From JAWXVD01 sp044425705 (GTDB lineage: Bacteria > Bacillota > Clostridia > Lachnospirales > Lachnospiraceae), in contig JAWXVD010000007.1 in assembly GCA_044425705.1 (NCBI GenBank), forward strand, positions 1 through 60,244: a DNA stretch of 60,244 bases. The letters run 5' to 3'. Shown here piece by piece: positions 9,074-17,462 of this stretch. Each line of letters starts with the position of its first letter. Position 1 is the stretch's first letter. A program made the position numbers and the translations under genes. Under the pieces are notes generated by a model, which was given only the letters and a program-made list of their open reading frames with translations, was not told the origin of the DNA and ran no database searches.

Positions 9074-9958
9074 ATGTCAGATTATATTGTAAGAGCAACG
9101 GCAGCAGATGCTCAAATTAGAGTGTTTGTAGCCATAACGAAAGAAACTGTAGAAACAGCCAGAAAAGCCCATAATACCAGTCCGGTGGTGACAGCTGCAT
9201 TGGGAAGGTTGTTAACGGCAGGTAGCATGATGGGAGTTATGCTAAAAGGAGATAAAGATATTTTAACACTACAGGTGCAAGGCAGTGGTCCTATGAAAAG
9301 TATGACTGTAACTGCAGATTCTAAAGGTAGAGTAAAAGGCTATGCCAATGTACCACAGGTAATGATACCGGCTAATAGCAAAGGGAAATTAGACGTAGCA
9401 GGAGCAGTAGGGATTGGTATTTTAAGTGTCATTAAGGATATGGGGTTAAAGGATCCATATGTAGGACAAACAGCTTTGCAAACTAGTGAAATCGCAGAAG
9501 ATTTAACTTATTATTTTGTTACTTCAGAGCAGGTACCATCTTCAGTAGGGCTGGGAGTATTGATGGATAAAGAGACGAATACAGTAAAGCAAGCAGGCGG
9601 ATTCATTATTCAGTTGATGCCTTTTGCACAGGAAGAAGTGATCCAGAAATTAGAGGCTAATTTATCTAAAATCAATTCTGTTACAAGCATGTTTGAAGAC
9701 GGAAATTCACCAGAGGAAATTTTAGCAATTTTAATGGATGGTATGGATTTTGAAATTATGGATAAGGTACCTACTGAGTTTTATTGCAATTGTGATCAAG
9801 CAAGAATCGAAAAAGCAATCATCAGTGTAGGAAAAAAAGAAATCGTAGAAATGATTGATGAAGGAAAAGACATTGAATTGAATTGTCATTTTTGCAATAC
9901 TAATTATACCATCACAGTGGATCGATTGAGGGAATTATATCAAGGTGCAAGGAGATAA
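9074..9958 (+). CDS. hslO: Redox-regulated chaperone Hsp33
   Basis: This is a 294-residue homologue of Hsp33, a cytoplasmic holdase switched on by oxidation and unfolding of its zinc centre. The C-terminal zinc ligands are intact as Cys238-x-Cys240 and Cys271-x-x-Cys274. The N-terminal domain carries the family opening DYIVRATAADAQIRVF and the TAALGRLLTAGSMMG helix. Length matches the family. It is preceded by GAGAGGAAAG. It sits alone between the methyltransferase and nadE. For an anaerobe it would help survive oxidant exposure. Confidence 0.95.
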   Translation: MSDYIVRATAADAQIRVFVAITKETVETARKAHNTSPVVTAALGRLLTAGSMMGVMLKGDKDILTLQVQGSGPMKSMTVTADSKGRVKGYANVPQVMIPANSKGKLDVAGAVGIGILSVIKDMGLKDPYVGQTALQTSEIAEDLTYYFVTSEQVPSSVGLGVLMDKETNTVKQAGGFIIQLMPFAQEEVIQKLEANLSKINSVTSMFEDGNSPEEILAILMDGMDFEIMDKVPTEFYCNCDQARIEKAIISVGKKEIVEMIDEGKDIELNCHFCNTNYTITVDRLRELYQGARR

Positions 9959-10061
9959 TTACAAAAATTCTTATTGGTCCATTACAGAGAATCCAGAATT
10001 TTTATGAAATATTTGAATTATGAGAATGAATAAATTGTAAAATAGAGACGAGGTAGGGGAA

Positions 10062-11975
10062 ATGAAACATGGATTTATTAAAGTTGCTGCTGTGACACCG
10101 AAAATCAAGGTGGCAGACCCAGAATACAATGCTATAGAAATAATTCGCGGTATTAAGGAAAGTAGTGAAAAAGGAGCGAAAGTCATTGTGTTGCCAGAAC
10201 TTTGTATGGTAGGTTTTACCTGTAATGACTTGTTCTTGCAAGAAATCTTGTTGCAGAAAAGTAAAGAACAATTATCTGTGATAGCAGAAGCTACAAGAGA
10301 AATAGAAGGTATTATCTTTATTGGGCTTCCTTTAGAGATGAATGGGAAATTATACAATGTTGCGGCAGTTCTCAGTAAAGGTGAAATACTGGCATTTATT
10401 CCTAAAAAAAACATTCCAAATTATGCCGAGTTTTATGAGGCTAGACATTATGCAGTGGGGAATGATACACCAGTGATGTATCAATGGGAAGACAAAGAAA
10501 TTCCTTTCGGCACGAATATTTTATTTATTTCTCAGGCAGTAGAGGGATTGCAAATTGGTTGTGAATTATGTGAAGACCTTTGGGTGCCAAACCCACCTAG
10601 TACAAGTCATGCAATGGCTGGTGCCAATTTGATTGTAAATCTTTCTGCATCTAATGAAACAGTAGGAAAAGATGATTATAGAAGAAATCTTGTAAAAGCC
10701 ACTAGTGCAAGACTGATAGCAGGATATATCTATGCCTGTGCAGGTGAAGGTGAATCTACGCAAGATTTGGTATTTAGTGGACATAATATCATAGCGGAAA
10801 ATGGTAGTACCTTAGCTCAAGGAAAGAGGTTTACCAACGAGACGATTTATGCTGACGTGGATATTCACAGGTTACGACATGAACGAAGAAGAATGAATAC
10901 TTTTGTGACTGATTTAGAACAAAAATATCTAAAAATTTCCTTTGATATGAAACAAGAAGAAACGGTATTAGAACGAAAATTTGATGGGATGCCATTTGTA
11001 CCATCCAATCGAGAAGAAAAAGAGCGAAGATGCGAAGAAATTTTATCCATACAATCATATGGATTGAAAAAGCGATATGAACATACAGGATGTAAAACAG
11101 CGGTAATCGGTATTTCTGGTGGACTAGATTCTACCCTTGCGTTGCTTGTAACAGTTCGTGCCTTTGACATGTTAGGGTTAGATAGAAAACAAATTTATTC
11201 TATTACCATGCCTTGTTTTGGAACTACTGACCGTACCTATGATAATGCTTGTAAATTAGCGAAGACATTAGGCACTACATTAGAAGAAATAGAAATTAAA
11301 GAGGCTGTAAATATTCACTTTAGAGACATTTCTCATGATAGCAATGTGCATGATGTGACCTATGAAAATGGGCAAGCCAGAGAGCGTACACAGATTCTCA
11401 TGGATATTGCCAATCGTAGTGGCGGTCTTGTTATAGGAACAGGTGATATGTCGGAATTGGCTTTAGGCTGGGCAACCTATAATGGAGATCATATGTCTAT
11501 GTATGGTGTGAATGTAGGAGTTCCTAAAACATTAGTGAGACATCTTGTGCAATATTATGCGGATACCTGTGGAGATGCTGTTCTGCAAGAAGTTCTTTTA
11601 GATGTGTTAGACACCCCGGTGAGTCCAGAATTACTTCCACCAGTAGATGGTGTCATATCCCAAAAAACAGAAGATTTAGTGGGTCCTTATGAATTACATG
11701 ATTTTTATTTATACTATATGTTAAGATGTGGGTTTGCTCCTAAAAAGGTATATCGCATCGCGAAAGAAACCTTTGCAGGTCAATATGCTGAAGGCACGAT
11801 TTTAAAATGGATGAATACATTTTATCGCAGATTTTTCACACAACAGTTTAAACGCTCTTGTCTTCCAGACGGACCTAAGGTGGGAAGTGTTGCAGTATCC
11901 CCAAGAGGTGATTTGAGAATGCCATCTGATGCCAGTGGGGCAGCTTGGTTAAAAGAAATAGAAGAATTATTGTAA
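10062..11975 (+). CDS. nadE: Glutamine-dependent NAD+ synthetase
   Basis: This 637-residue two-domain enzyme makes NAD+ from deamido-NAD+, ATP and glutamine. The N-terminal nitrilase-like glutaminase domain has the catalytic Glu46 (VLPELCMVGF), a Lys at 115-116 (FIPKKNIPNY) and the nucleophile Cys170 (GCELCEDLW). The C-terminal synthetase domain has the ATP pyrophosphatase P-loop at 350-358, GISGGLDST, and TGDMSELALGW downstream. Length is normal for the fused bacterial form. The gene is monocistronic as far as can be seen and faces a convergent gene. Confidence 0.95.
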   Translation: MKHGFIKVAAVTPKIKVADPEYNAIEIIRGIKESSEKGAKVIVLPELCMVGFTCNDLFLQEILLQKSKEQLSVIAEATREIEGIIFIGLPLEMNGKLYNVAAVLSKGEILAFIPKKNIPNYAEFYEARHYAVGNDTPVMYQWEDKEIPFGTNILFISQAVEGLQIGCELCEDLWVPNPPSTSHAMAGANLIVNLSASNETVGKDDYRRNLVKATSARLIAGYIYACAGEGESTQDLVFSGHNIIAENGSTLAQGKRFTNETIYADVDIHRLRHERRRMNTFVTDLEQKYLKISFDMKQEETVLERKFDGMPFVPSNREEKERRCEEILSIQSYGLKKRYEHTGCKTAVIGISGGLDSTLALLVTVRAFDMLGLDRKQIYSITMPCFGTTDRTYDNACKLAKTLGTTLEEIEIKEAVNIHFRDISHDSNVHDVTYENGQARERTQILMDIANRSGGLVIGTGDMSELALGWATYNGDHMSMYGVNVGVPKTLVRHLVQYYADTCGDAVLQEVLLDVLDTPVSPELLPPVDGVISQKTEDLVGPYELHDFYLYYMLRCGFAPKKVYRIAKETFAGQYAEGTILKWMNTFYRRFFTQQFKRSCLPDGPKVGSVAVSPRGDLRMPSDASGAAWLKEIEELL

Positions 11976-12067
11976 CAGGTCAGAATGAGCACGAATCATT
12001 TGTTGATTAGTGACTAGCCAAAAATCAAATAAGAAGTAGGATTTGACTGCATATGCATACCTACTTT

Positions 12068-12154
12068 TAAAATCCCTATAAGATAGAATAATGAAAACTA
12101 CAGAATCATCTTTGTGATTAAAGTTTTTACTATGATATTTTATAGGGATTTTTT
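12068..12154. terminator. Probable bidirectional terminator between convergent genes
   Basis: AAAATCCCTATAA at about 12069 can pair with TTATAGGGATTTT at about 12140-12152, across a loop of some 57 bases that holds a smaller AATCA/TGATT stem. Both strands have runs of T after the stem. The long loop makes it weaker than the other terminators in the window. Confidence 0.45.
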
Positions 12155-12156
12155 TC

Positions 12157-12630
12157 TCAATATCCTAAGGTGGAATCATTTGTATCAATGACATAAGCTT
12201 GTTCCAAAGAGGAAGCAATAGCATTTAATAGAACCATAGAAGTGTACTTATTATCATCAGAATAAGAAATATTATCTAGAGATTGCGTTGATAATATTTG
12301 AGAAGAGAGTTCTGCTAAAGCTGGTTCCATTAATGGGTACATAGTAGTAACACTTTCCTCTAAATTTACAAGTGCGATAGAAGTAATCTCATCACTGTTT
12401 ACTACCACCTCTACATCTATCGTAGTATTGTTAATCATAAGAGAAGTGGTATATTTGCCAGGTATGTAAATGGATGTTTCTGTGATACTTGAAGTATCAG
12501 AAATATTGTTATCTTTTGGTGAAAACATAATAATTAGCAGTACTACAAATAAAATCCCAAGTACTACAAAGATGCCTGTATATATTAATTCTTTTACGTG
12601 TAATACTACAATTTTTGTTTTTGCATTCAT
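12157..12630 (-). CDS. Small membrane-anchored protein with FMN-binding-like domain
   Basis: This 157-residue protein has one N-terminal membrane helix (IYTGIFVVLGILFVVLLIIM) and an extracytoplasmic domain. The domain layout resembles the FMN_bind fold: a GKYTTSLMINNTTIDVEVVV strand pair, a SSQILSTQSLDNISY stretch and a C-terminal KYTSMVLLNAIASSLEQA helix. In true flavin-binding members the conserved motif is SGATYTS, with Thr carrying FMN; here it reads SDDNKYTS. Covalent flavin attachment is therefore doubtful. GGGGAT precedes the ATG. It is convergent with nadE and divergent from glnA. Confidence 0.6.
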   Translation of the reverse strand: MNAKTKIVVLHVKELIYTGIFVVLGILFVVLLIIMFSPKDNNISDTSSITETSIYIPGKYTTSLMINNTTIDVEVVVNSDEITSIALVNLEESVTTMYPLMEPALAELSSQILSTQSLDNISYSDDNKYTSMVLLNAIASSLEQAYVIDTNDSTLGY

Positions 12631-12728
12631 ATCCCCAATTCCATTTCATAATTATTTATATATCATACGTAAGCAGTGAAGAATTTATAACTGAATACTT
12701 TTATTTCATAGGAAGAAAAGTTTTTTCG

Positions 12729-12758
12729 TTGACAAAGATAGTAAAAAACTGATATATT
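12729..12758 (+). promoter_or_regulatory. glnA promoter
   Basis: TTGACA (12729-12734) and TATATT (12753-12758) are separated by 18 bases, a good sigma-A match. The predicted leader of about 70 bases is too short for an ANTAR-type double hairpin antiterminator. Confidence 0.7.
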
Positions 12759-12835
12759 TTTAAAAGAGTTAGGGATTTTTTTGTAGTTGGAAACGCGTAT
12801 TAATATAAAAAGATGAAATACTGGGAGGTAAGGAA

Positions 12836-14167
12836 ATGAGTAATTTTACCAGAGAAGACATTTTAAATATGGTGATGGAAGAAGATGTAGAATTTATTAG
12901 ACTGCAATTTACAGACATGTATGGAAATTTGAAAAATGTTGCAATTACTGCAAATCAATTAGAAAAAGCATTAGATAATACATTTATTTTTGATGGTTCT
13001 AGTATAGAAGGATTTGTAAAAATAGAAGAATCTGATATGTATTTATACCCAGATTTAGATACCTTTGTTATTTTTCCATGGAGACCACAACAAGGAAAAG
13101 TGGCAAGATTAATTTGTGATGTATACAAACCAGATGGGACACCATATGAAGGTGATCCTAGATATGTATTAAAAAAAGTTATTAAAGAAGCAGAAGCGAT
13201 GGGATATACATTTCATGTAGGACCAGAATGTGAATTCTTCTTGTTTAACACAGATGATAATACATTGCCAACTACAATTACCCATGAAAAAGCAGGATAC
13301 TTTGATTGTGGACCAATGGATTTTGGCGAGAATGCTAGAAGAGACATGGTGCTTACTCTGGAAGAAATGGGATTTGAAGTGGAATCTTCTCATCATGAAG
13401 GTGCCCCAGCACAACATGAGATTGATTTTAAATATGAGGATGCATTAAAAACAGCAGATAATATTATGACATTTAAATTAACTGTTAAAACCATAGCAAA
13501 ACGTCACGGACTGTATGCTACCTTTATGCCAAAACCAAAATATGGAGTGAACGGTTCAGGAATGCATATTAATATGTCATTAAGTAAAGACGGTAAAAAT
13601 ATCTTTAATAATACCAGTGATGAAAATGGATTAAGTAAAGAAGCTTATTATTTTATGGGTGGTATTATCAAACACGTAAAAGCAATGAGTGCTATTACAA
13701 ATCCATTGGTAAACTCTTATAAAAGATTAGTACCAGGTTTTGAGGCACCAGTGCATATCGGTTGGAGCATGAAAAATAGGACACCGTTATTTAGAATTCC
13801 TACAGAAAGAGGAGAACGTACTAGGGTAGAACTTCGTTCACCAGATCCATCTGCAAATCCTTATTTGGCATTGGCAGTATGTTTGAGTGCTGGATTAGAA
13901 GGAATTAGAGAACAGATTATGCCACCTGAGAGTATGGAGGCTAGTGATTCTGTGTGGATGCCAGTAGAAGAAATTGGAAAAGATATCGAAACACTACCAT
14001 GTACATTATTGGAAGCTATTAGAGAATTAAAGAAAGATAGCTTTATCAAAGAAACACTGGGACAGTATTTAGTAGATAGATATATTGCAGTGAAACAAGA
14101 AGAGTGGCATCAATATCGTTCTCAAGTAACAGCTTGGGAAATTGAACAATATTTAGGAAAATATTAA
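12836..14167 (+). CDS. glnA: Glutamine synthetase, type I
   Basis: This is a 443-residue class I glutamine synthetase of the shorter Firmicutes (GSI-alpha) type, which makes glutamine from glutamate, ammonia and ATP. Visible motifs are FDGSSIEGF near residue 58, the metal/ATP block HVGPECEFFLF, SHHEGAPAQHEIDFKY, NGSGMHINMSL and RTRVELRSPDPSANPYLA. It lacks the insertions and adenylylation-site region of the beta type. GGGAGG precedes the ATG. An ANTAR regulator gene follows 81 bases downstream, an arrangement known from clostridia, so the pair likely forms a nitrogen-control unit. Confidence 0.96.
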   Translation: MSNFTREDILNMVMEEDVEFIRLQFTDMYGNLKNVAITANQLEKALDNTFIFDGSSIEGFVKIEESDMYLYPDLDTFVIFPWRPQQGKVARLICDVYKPDGTPYEGDPRYVLKKVIKEAEAMGYTFHVGPECEFFLFNTDDNTLPTTITHEKAGYFDCGPMDFGENARRDMVLTLEEMGFEVESSHHEGAPAQHEIDFKYEDALKTADNIMTFKLTVKTIAKRHGLYATFMPKPKYGVNGSGMHINMSLSKDGKNIFNNTSDENGLSKEAYYFMGGIIKHVKAMSAITNPLVNSYKRLVPGFEAPVHIGWSMKNRTPLFRIPTERGERTRVELRSPDPSANPYLALAVCLSAGLEGIREQIMPPESMEASDSVWMPVEEIGKDIETLPCTLLEAIRELKKDSFIKETLGQYLVDRYIAVKQEEWHQYRSQVTAWEIEQYLGKY

Positions 14168-14248
14168 GTATGAACCATAGATGATGATATTTGGAATGAA
14201 AAAAAGTAAATTGAAATTGATAAAATGACAGTTAGGAGGTAGGGACAG

Positions 14249-14797
14249 TTGATTAATGTGATTGTAGTTTTTCCGAAAGCAGAAGACGCAAAAAATATTA
14301 AGATTCTTTTGTCTAGAAATGGATATCAAGTAACAGCTGTCTGTACCACGGGGGCACAAGCCATTGCCCATGCTGATGGATTATCCAGTGGTATTATTAT
14401 TTCAAGCTATAAATTAGCGGACATGATGTATTCAGAAATTAAGGAATGTATGCCTGCAGGATTTGAATTGTTGTTATTAGCATCTCAAAATAATTTGAGC
14501 CAATGTTATGAAAAAGATATTATGATGTTAGCCATGCCTTTAAAAACTAGAGACTTATTTAGTACCTTAGAGATGATGGGGAGCAATATTGTACGAAGGA
14601 GACAGCGTGCTAAGTTAAAGCCTAAACAGAGGAGTGGCACAGATACAAAATATATCAAAGAAGCAAAGGCTCTGTTAATGGAAAGAAATGATATGACAGA
14701 GGATGAGGCGCATAGATACATACAAAAATGCAGTATGGATAGTTGTACGAATATGGTAGAAACGGCGCAGATGATTTTGTCTATGATGAAAGTGTGA
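14249..14797 (+). CDS. ANTAR-domain antiterminator with degenerate receiver
   Basis: This 182-residue protein has an N-terminal receiver-like domain (1-110) and a C-terminal RNA-binding ANTAR domain (about 125-180, KEAKALLMERNDMTEDEAHR then MDSCTNMVETAQMIL). It should bind paired hexaloop hairpins in nascent mRNA and prevent termination. The receiver appears inactive: the strand that normally carries the phosphoacceptor Asp reads GIIISSYKLAD, and the N-terminal acidic pocket is VVFPKAED. The start is TTG, 8 bases after AGGAGGT. Its position after glnA matches the glnR-type antiterminator reported in clostridia. Target leaders are not evident in this window. Confidence 0.85.
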   Translation: MINVIVVFPKAEDAKNIKILLSRNGYQVTAVCTTGAQAIAHADGLSSGIIISSYKLADMMYSEIKECMPAGFELLLLASQNNLSQCYEKDIMMLAMPLKTRDLFSTLEMMGSNIVRRRQRAKLKPKQRSGTDTKYIKEAKALLMERNDMTEDEAHRYIQKCSMDSCTNMVETAQMILSMMKV

Positions 14798-14898
14798 TGA
14801 GATAAGAGGCGATTTCATACGTATTTACATGGTGAGATGGAAAGCTGACAGACATAAAAGAAAATAGATGAGACTCTTAGAAAGGAAGTGTGTATTAG

Positions 14899-15732
14899 AT
14901 GAAATTTACGAAAATGCATGGATGTGGAAATGATTATGTATATGTAAATGGCTTTGTGGAAAAGATTCCAGTGGAAGAAAAGCCAGAACTTGTAAAGCGA
15001 TTAAGCGATAGACATTTTGGGATTGGTGGAGATGGAGTGATTTTTATTTTACCATCAGAGGTGGCTGATTTTGAAATGGAAATGTATAATGCAGATGGTA
15101 CTCGCGGAGAAATGTGTGGTAATGGGATTCGTTGCGTGGCTAAATATGTATACGATAAGGGGTTGACAGATCAGACAGAGATTAGTATTGTAAGTGCTGG
15201 TATGATGAAGTATTTAGAATTGACTGTAGAAGATGAGAAGGTTTCCGTGGTAAAGGTGAATATGGGAGCACCAGAACTGATATCATCTAATATCCCAGTC
15301 ATTTCAGAAAATGAAACAGTTGTTGATGAAGGGATTCTTGTGCAGGGAGAAGAATATAAGATGACCTGTGTTTCTATGGGAAACCCACATGCAGTAGTAT
15401 TTATGGATGATGTGGCGAATTTGGATATCGATAAAATAGGACCTCATTTTGAAAACCATGAGAGATTTCCTAAGAGAATCAACACAGAGTTTGTAAAAGT
15501 GATAGATGATAGCCATGTAGAAATGCGTGTCTACGAAAGAGGAACAGGGGAAACATTGGCTTGTGGAACAGGTTGCTGTGCTACAGTTGTTGCTTGTGTT
15601 TTAAATGGTTTTACAAAAGAGGAAGTTGTAGTCAAAGTATTAGGTGGAGAAATTCTAATTCGATGGGATAGAGAAGCGAATCTAGTTTATATGACAGGAC
15701 CTGCTACTACAGTGTTTGAAGGAGAAATTTAA
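14899..15732 (+). CDS. dapF: Diaminopimelate epimerase
   Basis: This 277-residue enzyme interconverts LL- and meso-diaminopimelate for lysine and peptidoglycan synthesis. The two catalytic cysteines are in place: Cys73 in MCGNGIRC and Cys222 in LACGTGCCAT. The N-terminus KFTKMHGCGNDYVYV is the family start. GGAAG-TG sequences precede the ATG. It is followed 28 bases later by dapL, so the two consecutive steps of the aminotransferase branch are encoded together. Confidence 0.97.
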   Translation: MKFTKMHGCGNDYVYVNGFVEKIPVEEKPELVKRLSDRHFGIGGDGVIFILPSEVADFEMEMYNADGTRGEMCGNGIRCVAKYVYDKGLTDQTEISIVSAGMMKYLELTVEDEKVSVVKVNMGAPELISSNIPVISENETVVDEGILVQGEEYKMTCVSMGNPHAVVFMDDVANLDIDKIGPHFENHERFPKRINTEFVKVIDDSHVEMRVYERGTGETLACGTGCCATVVACVLNGFTKEEVVVKVLGGEILIRWDREANLVYMTGPATTVFEGEI

Positions 15733-15760
15733 GAATATATAAAGAAGAGAGGAAAAGATT

Positions 15761-16975
15761 ATGTTTAAAATTAATGACAATTACACAAAATTACCAGGAA
15801 GTTACTTGTTTTCTACCATTGGAAAGAAAGTAAGCGCTTTTACAGAGGCAAATCCAGACAAGAAAATTATCCGTTTAGGAATTGGTGATGTAACACAACC
15901 TTTGGCATCAACGATTATTACAGCCCTTCATGATGCAGTAGATGAAATGGCTGAAGCATCTACATTTAAAGGATATGCACCAGACTTAGGTTATGAATTT
16001 TTAAGAAGTGCTATTGCGAAAAATGATTATAAAGCCAGAGGATGCGATATTGCAGCAGATGAAATTTTTGTTTCTGATGGAGCAAAATGTGATTCTGGAA
16101 ATATTCAAGAAATCTTTAGTGTAGATAATAAGATTGCAGTTTGTGATCCTGTTTATCCAGTATATGTAGATACTAATGTTATGGCAGGTAGAACGGGTGT
16201 TTACGATTATACAAAAGAGACATGGAGTGATGTCATTTATATGCCATGTACTGCGGAAACTGGATTTGCACCAGAATTGCCTACAGAAACACCAGACATT
16301 ATCTACTTGTGTTTCCCTAACAATCCAACAGGATCAACGATTACAAAAGCCCAATTGCAAGAATGGGTAGATTATGCAAATAAAGTAGGCGCTGTGATTA
16401 TTTATGATGCGGCTTACGAAGCATATATTTCAGAAGAAGATGTACCACATAGCATTTACGAGTGTGAAGGTGCTAGAACTTGTGCTATCGAATTACATTC
16501 TTTCTCGAAAAATGCTGGATTTACAGGGGTACGTTTAGGTTATACCGTAGTACCTAAAGATATTAAAGCAGGAGATGTAACACTTCATTCATTATGGGCT
16601 AGAAGACATGGTACAAAATACAATGGTGCTCCATATATTATTCAAAAGGCTGGTGAGGCTGTATATTCGGAAGCAGGCCAAGCGCAATTGAAAAAACAAG
16701 TAGAATATTACATGAACAATGCAAAATATATTTATGATGGATTAAAAGAAGCTGGTTATACTGTATCTGGTGGTGTGAATGCTCCATATATTTGGTTAAA
16801 AGCACCAAACAATATGACAAGCTGGGAATTCTTTGATTATTTATTAGAAAATGCAAATGTAGTAGGAACGCCAGGTTCGGGATTTGGACCAAGCGGAGAA
16901 ACTTACTTTAGATTGACAGCCTTTGGTAGCTATGAAAACACAGTAGAAGCAATCAAACGAATTAAGGCATTATAA
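15761..16975 (+). CDS. dapL: LL-diaminopimelate aminotransferase
   Basis: This 404-residue PLP enzyme converts tetrahydrodipicolinate directly to LL-diaminopimelate with glutamate as amino donor, bypassing the succinylase and acetylase routes. The N-terminus NDNYTKLPGSYLFSTIGKKV and the LGIGDVTQPL block are characteristic of DapL. The Schiff-base lysine is Lys250 in HSFSKNAGFTGVRLGY. NPTG occurs in CFPNNPTGSTIT. GAGAGGA precedes the ATG. Its pairing with dapF supports the assignment over a generic aspartate aminotransferase. Confidence 0.96.
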   Translation: MFKINDNYTKLPGSYLFSTIGKKVSAFTEANPDKKIIRLGIGDVTQPLASTIITALHDAVDEMAEASTFKGYAPDLGYEFLRSAIAKNDYKARGCDIAADEIFVSDGAKCDSGNIQEIFSVDNKIAVCDPVYPVYVDTNVMAGRTGVYDYTKETWSDVIYMPCTAETGFAPELPTETPDIIYLCFPNNPTGSTITKAQLQEWVDYANKVGAVIIYDAAYEAYISEEDVPHSIYECEGARTCAIELHSFSKNAGFTGVRLGYTVVPKDIKAGDVTLHSLWARRHGTKYNGAPYIIQKAGEAVYSEAGQAQLKKQVEYYMNNAKYIYDGLKEAGYTVSGGVNAPYIWLKAPNNMTSWEFFDYLLENANVVGTPGSGFGPSGETYFRLTAFGSYENTVEAIKRIKAL

Positions 16976-17016
16976 CTCATATAAAATAATTGTATAGTAA
17001 CGTGCTAAAGTTTTTA

Positions 17017-17045
17017 TTGCAATTGAAAAAAAGATGTGCTATTAT
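17017..17045 (+). promoter_or_regulatory. Promoter of the T-box / aspS-gatCAB operon
   Basis: TTGCAA (17017-17022) and TATTAT (17040-17045) are spaced by 17 bases. Transcription should start near 17052, at the 5' edge of the T-box stem I. Confidence 0.6.
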
Positions 17046-17051
17046 AACCAA

Positions 17052-17322
17052 CAGAAAGGCTATGAACAAGACTCTTGTTAAGGAAAGCAACAGGAATATG
17101 GCGTCACCGACTGAGAGCGCTATTAGTGGGAGATAACAAAGGGAACACTTGGGAGCTGATTATTCGAGATATGGAGTAAAGGAACATATATTAGGGTAAT
17201 ACGGAGGTACACGTTACGTACTAAGAGTGGAGAAAGAAATTAATTTCTCAATGCGGGTGGTACCGCGGGTTTATTGTTTAATCCCGTCCCGGAATACAAT
17301 AGTATTCCCGGGGCGTTTTTTT
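17052..17322 (+). promoter_or_regulatory. T-box riboswitch with overlapping Glu/Asn specifier
   Basis: This leader senses uncharged tRNA. The T-box sequence GGTGGTACCGCGGG is at 17256-17269. The terminator at 17285-17322 pairs CGTCCCGGAATAC with GTATTCCCGGGGCG and ends in seven T. Stem I with its purine-rich upper part spans about 17070-17165. In the likely specifier region the bases at 17143-17146 read GAAC, so GAA (Glu) and AAC (Asn) overlap by a one-base shift. A two-codon T-box of this kind was described for the tRNA-dependent transamidation operon of Clostridium acetobutylicum. The downstream genes here are that same pathway. The T-box itself is certain; the exact specifier position is inferred by eye. 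Confidence 0.92.
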
Positions 17323-17462
17323 ATGCAAAAAGTCTCTTGGGGATAGAATCAAAATAATATTATGTTACATTTTGTGGCATAGCTACGGAATGTAACATGA
17401 TTATTGGAGATTATTTTGAAAAAACGGTAATAATTTGTGTAAAGAATGCGAGGAGTATGAAA

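Noticed and set aside
12068..12154. Intergenic hairpin after nadE considered as a small RNA gene
   Set aside because: There is no promoter of its own, and a convergent-gene terminator is the simpler explanation.
12765..12835. glnA leader considered as an ANTAR target
   Set aside because: It is about 70 bases long with no pair of hexaloop hairpins and no terminator.
17397..17462. N-terminal extension of AspRS in the same frame
   Set aside because: The AGGAG site and family alignment favour the start at 17463; the extension lies within the leader downstream of the T-box terminator.
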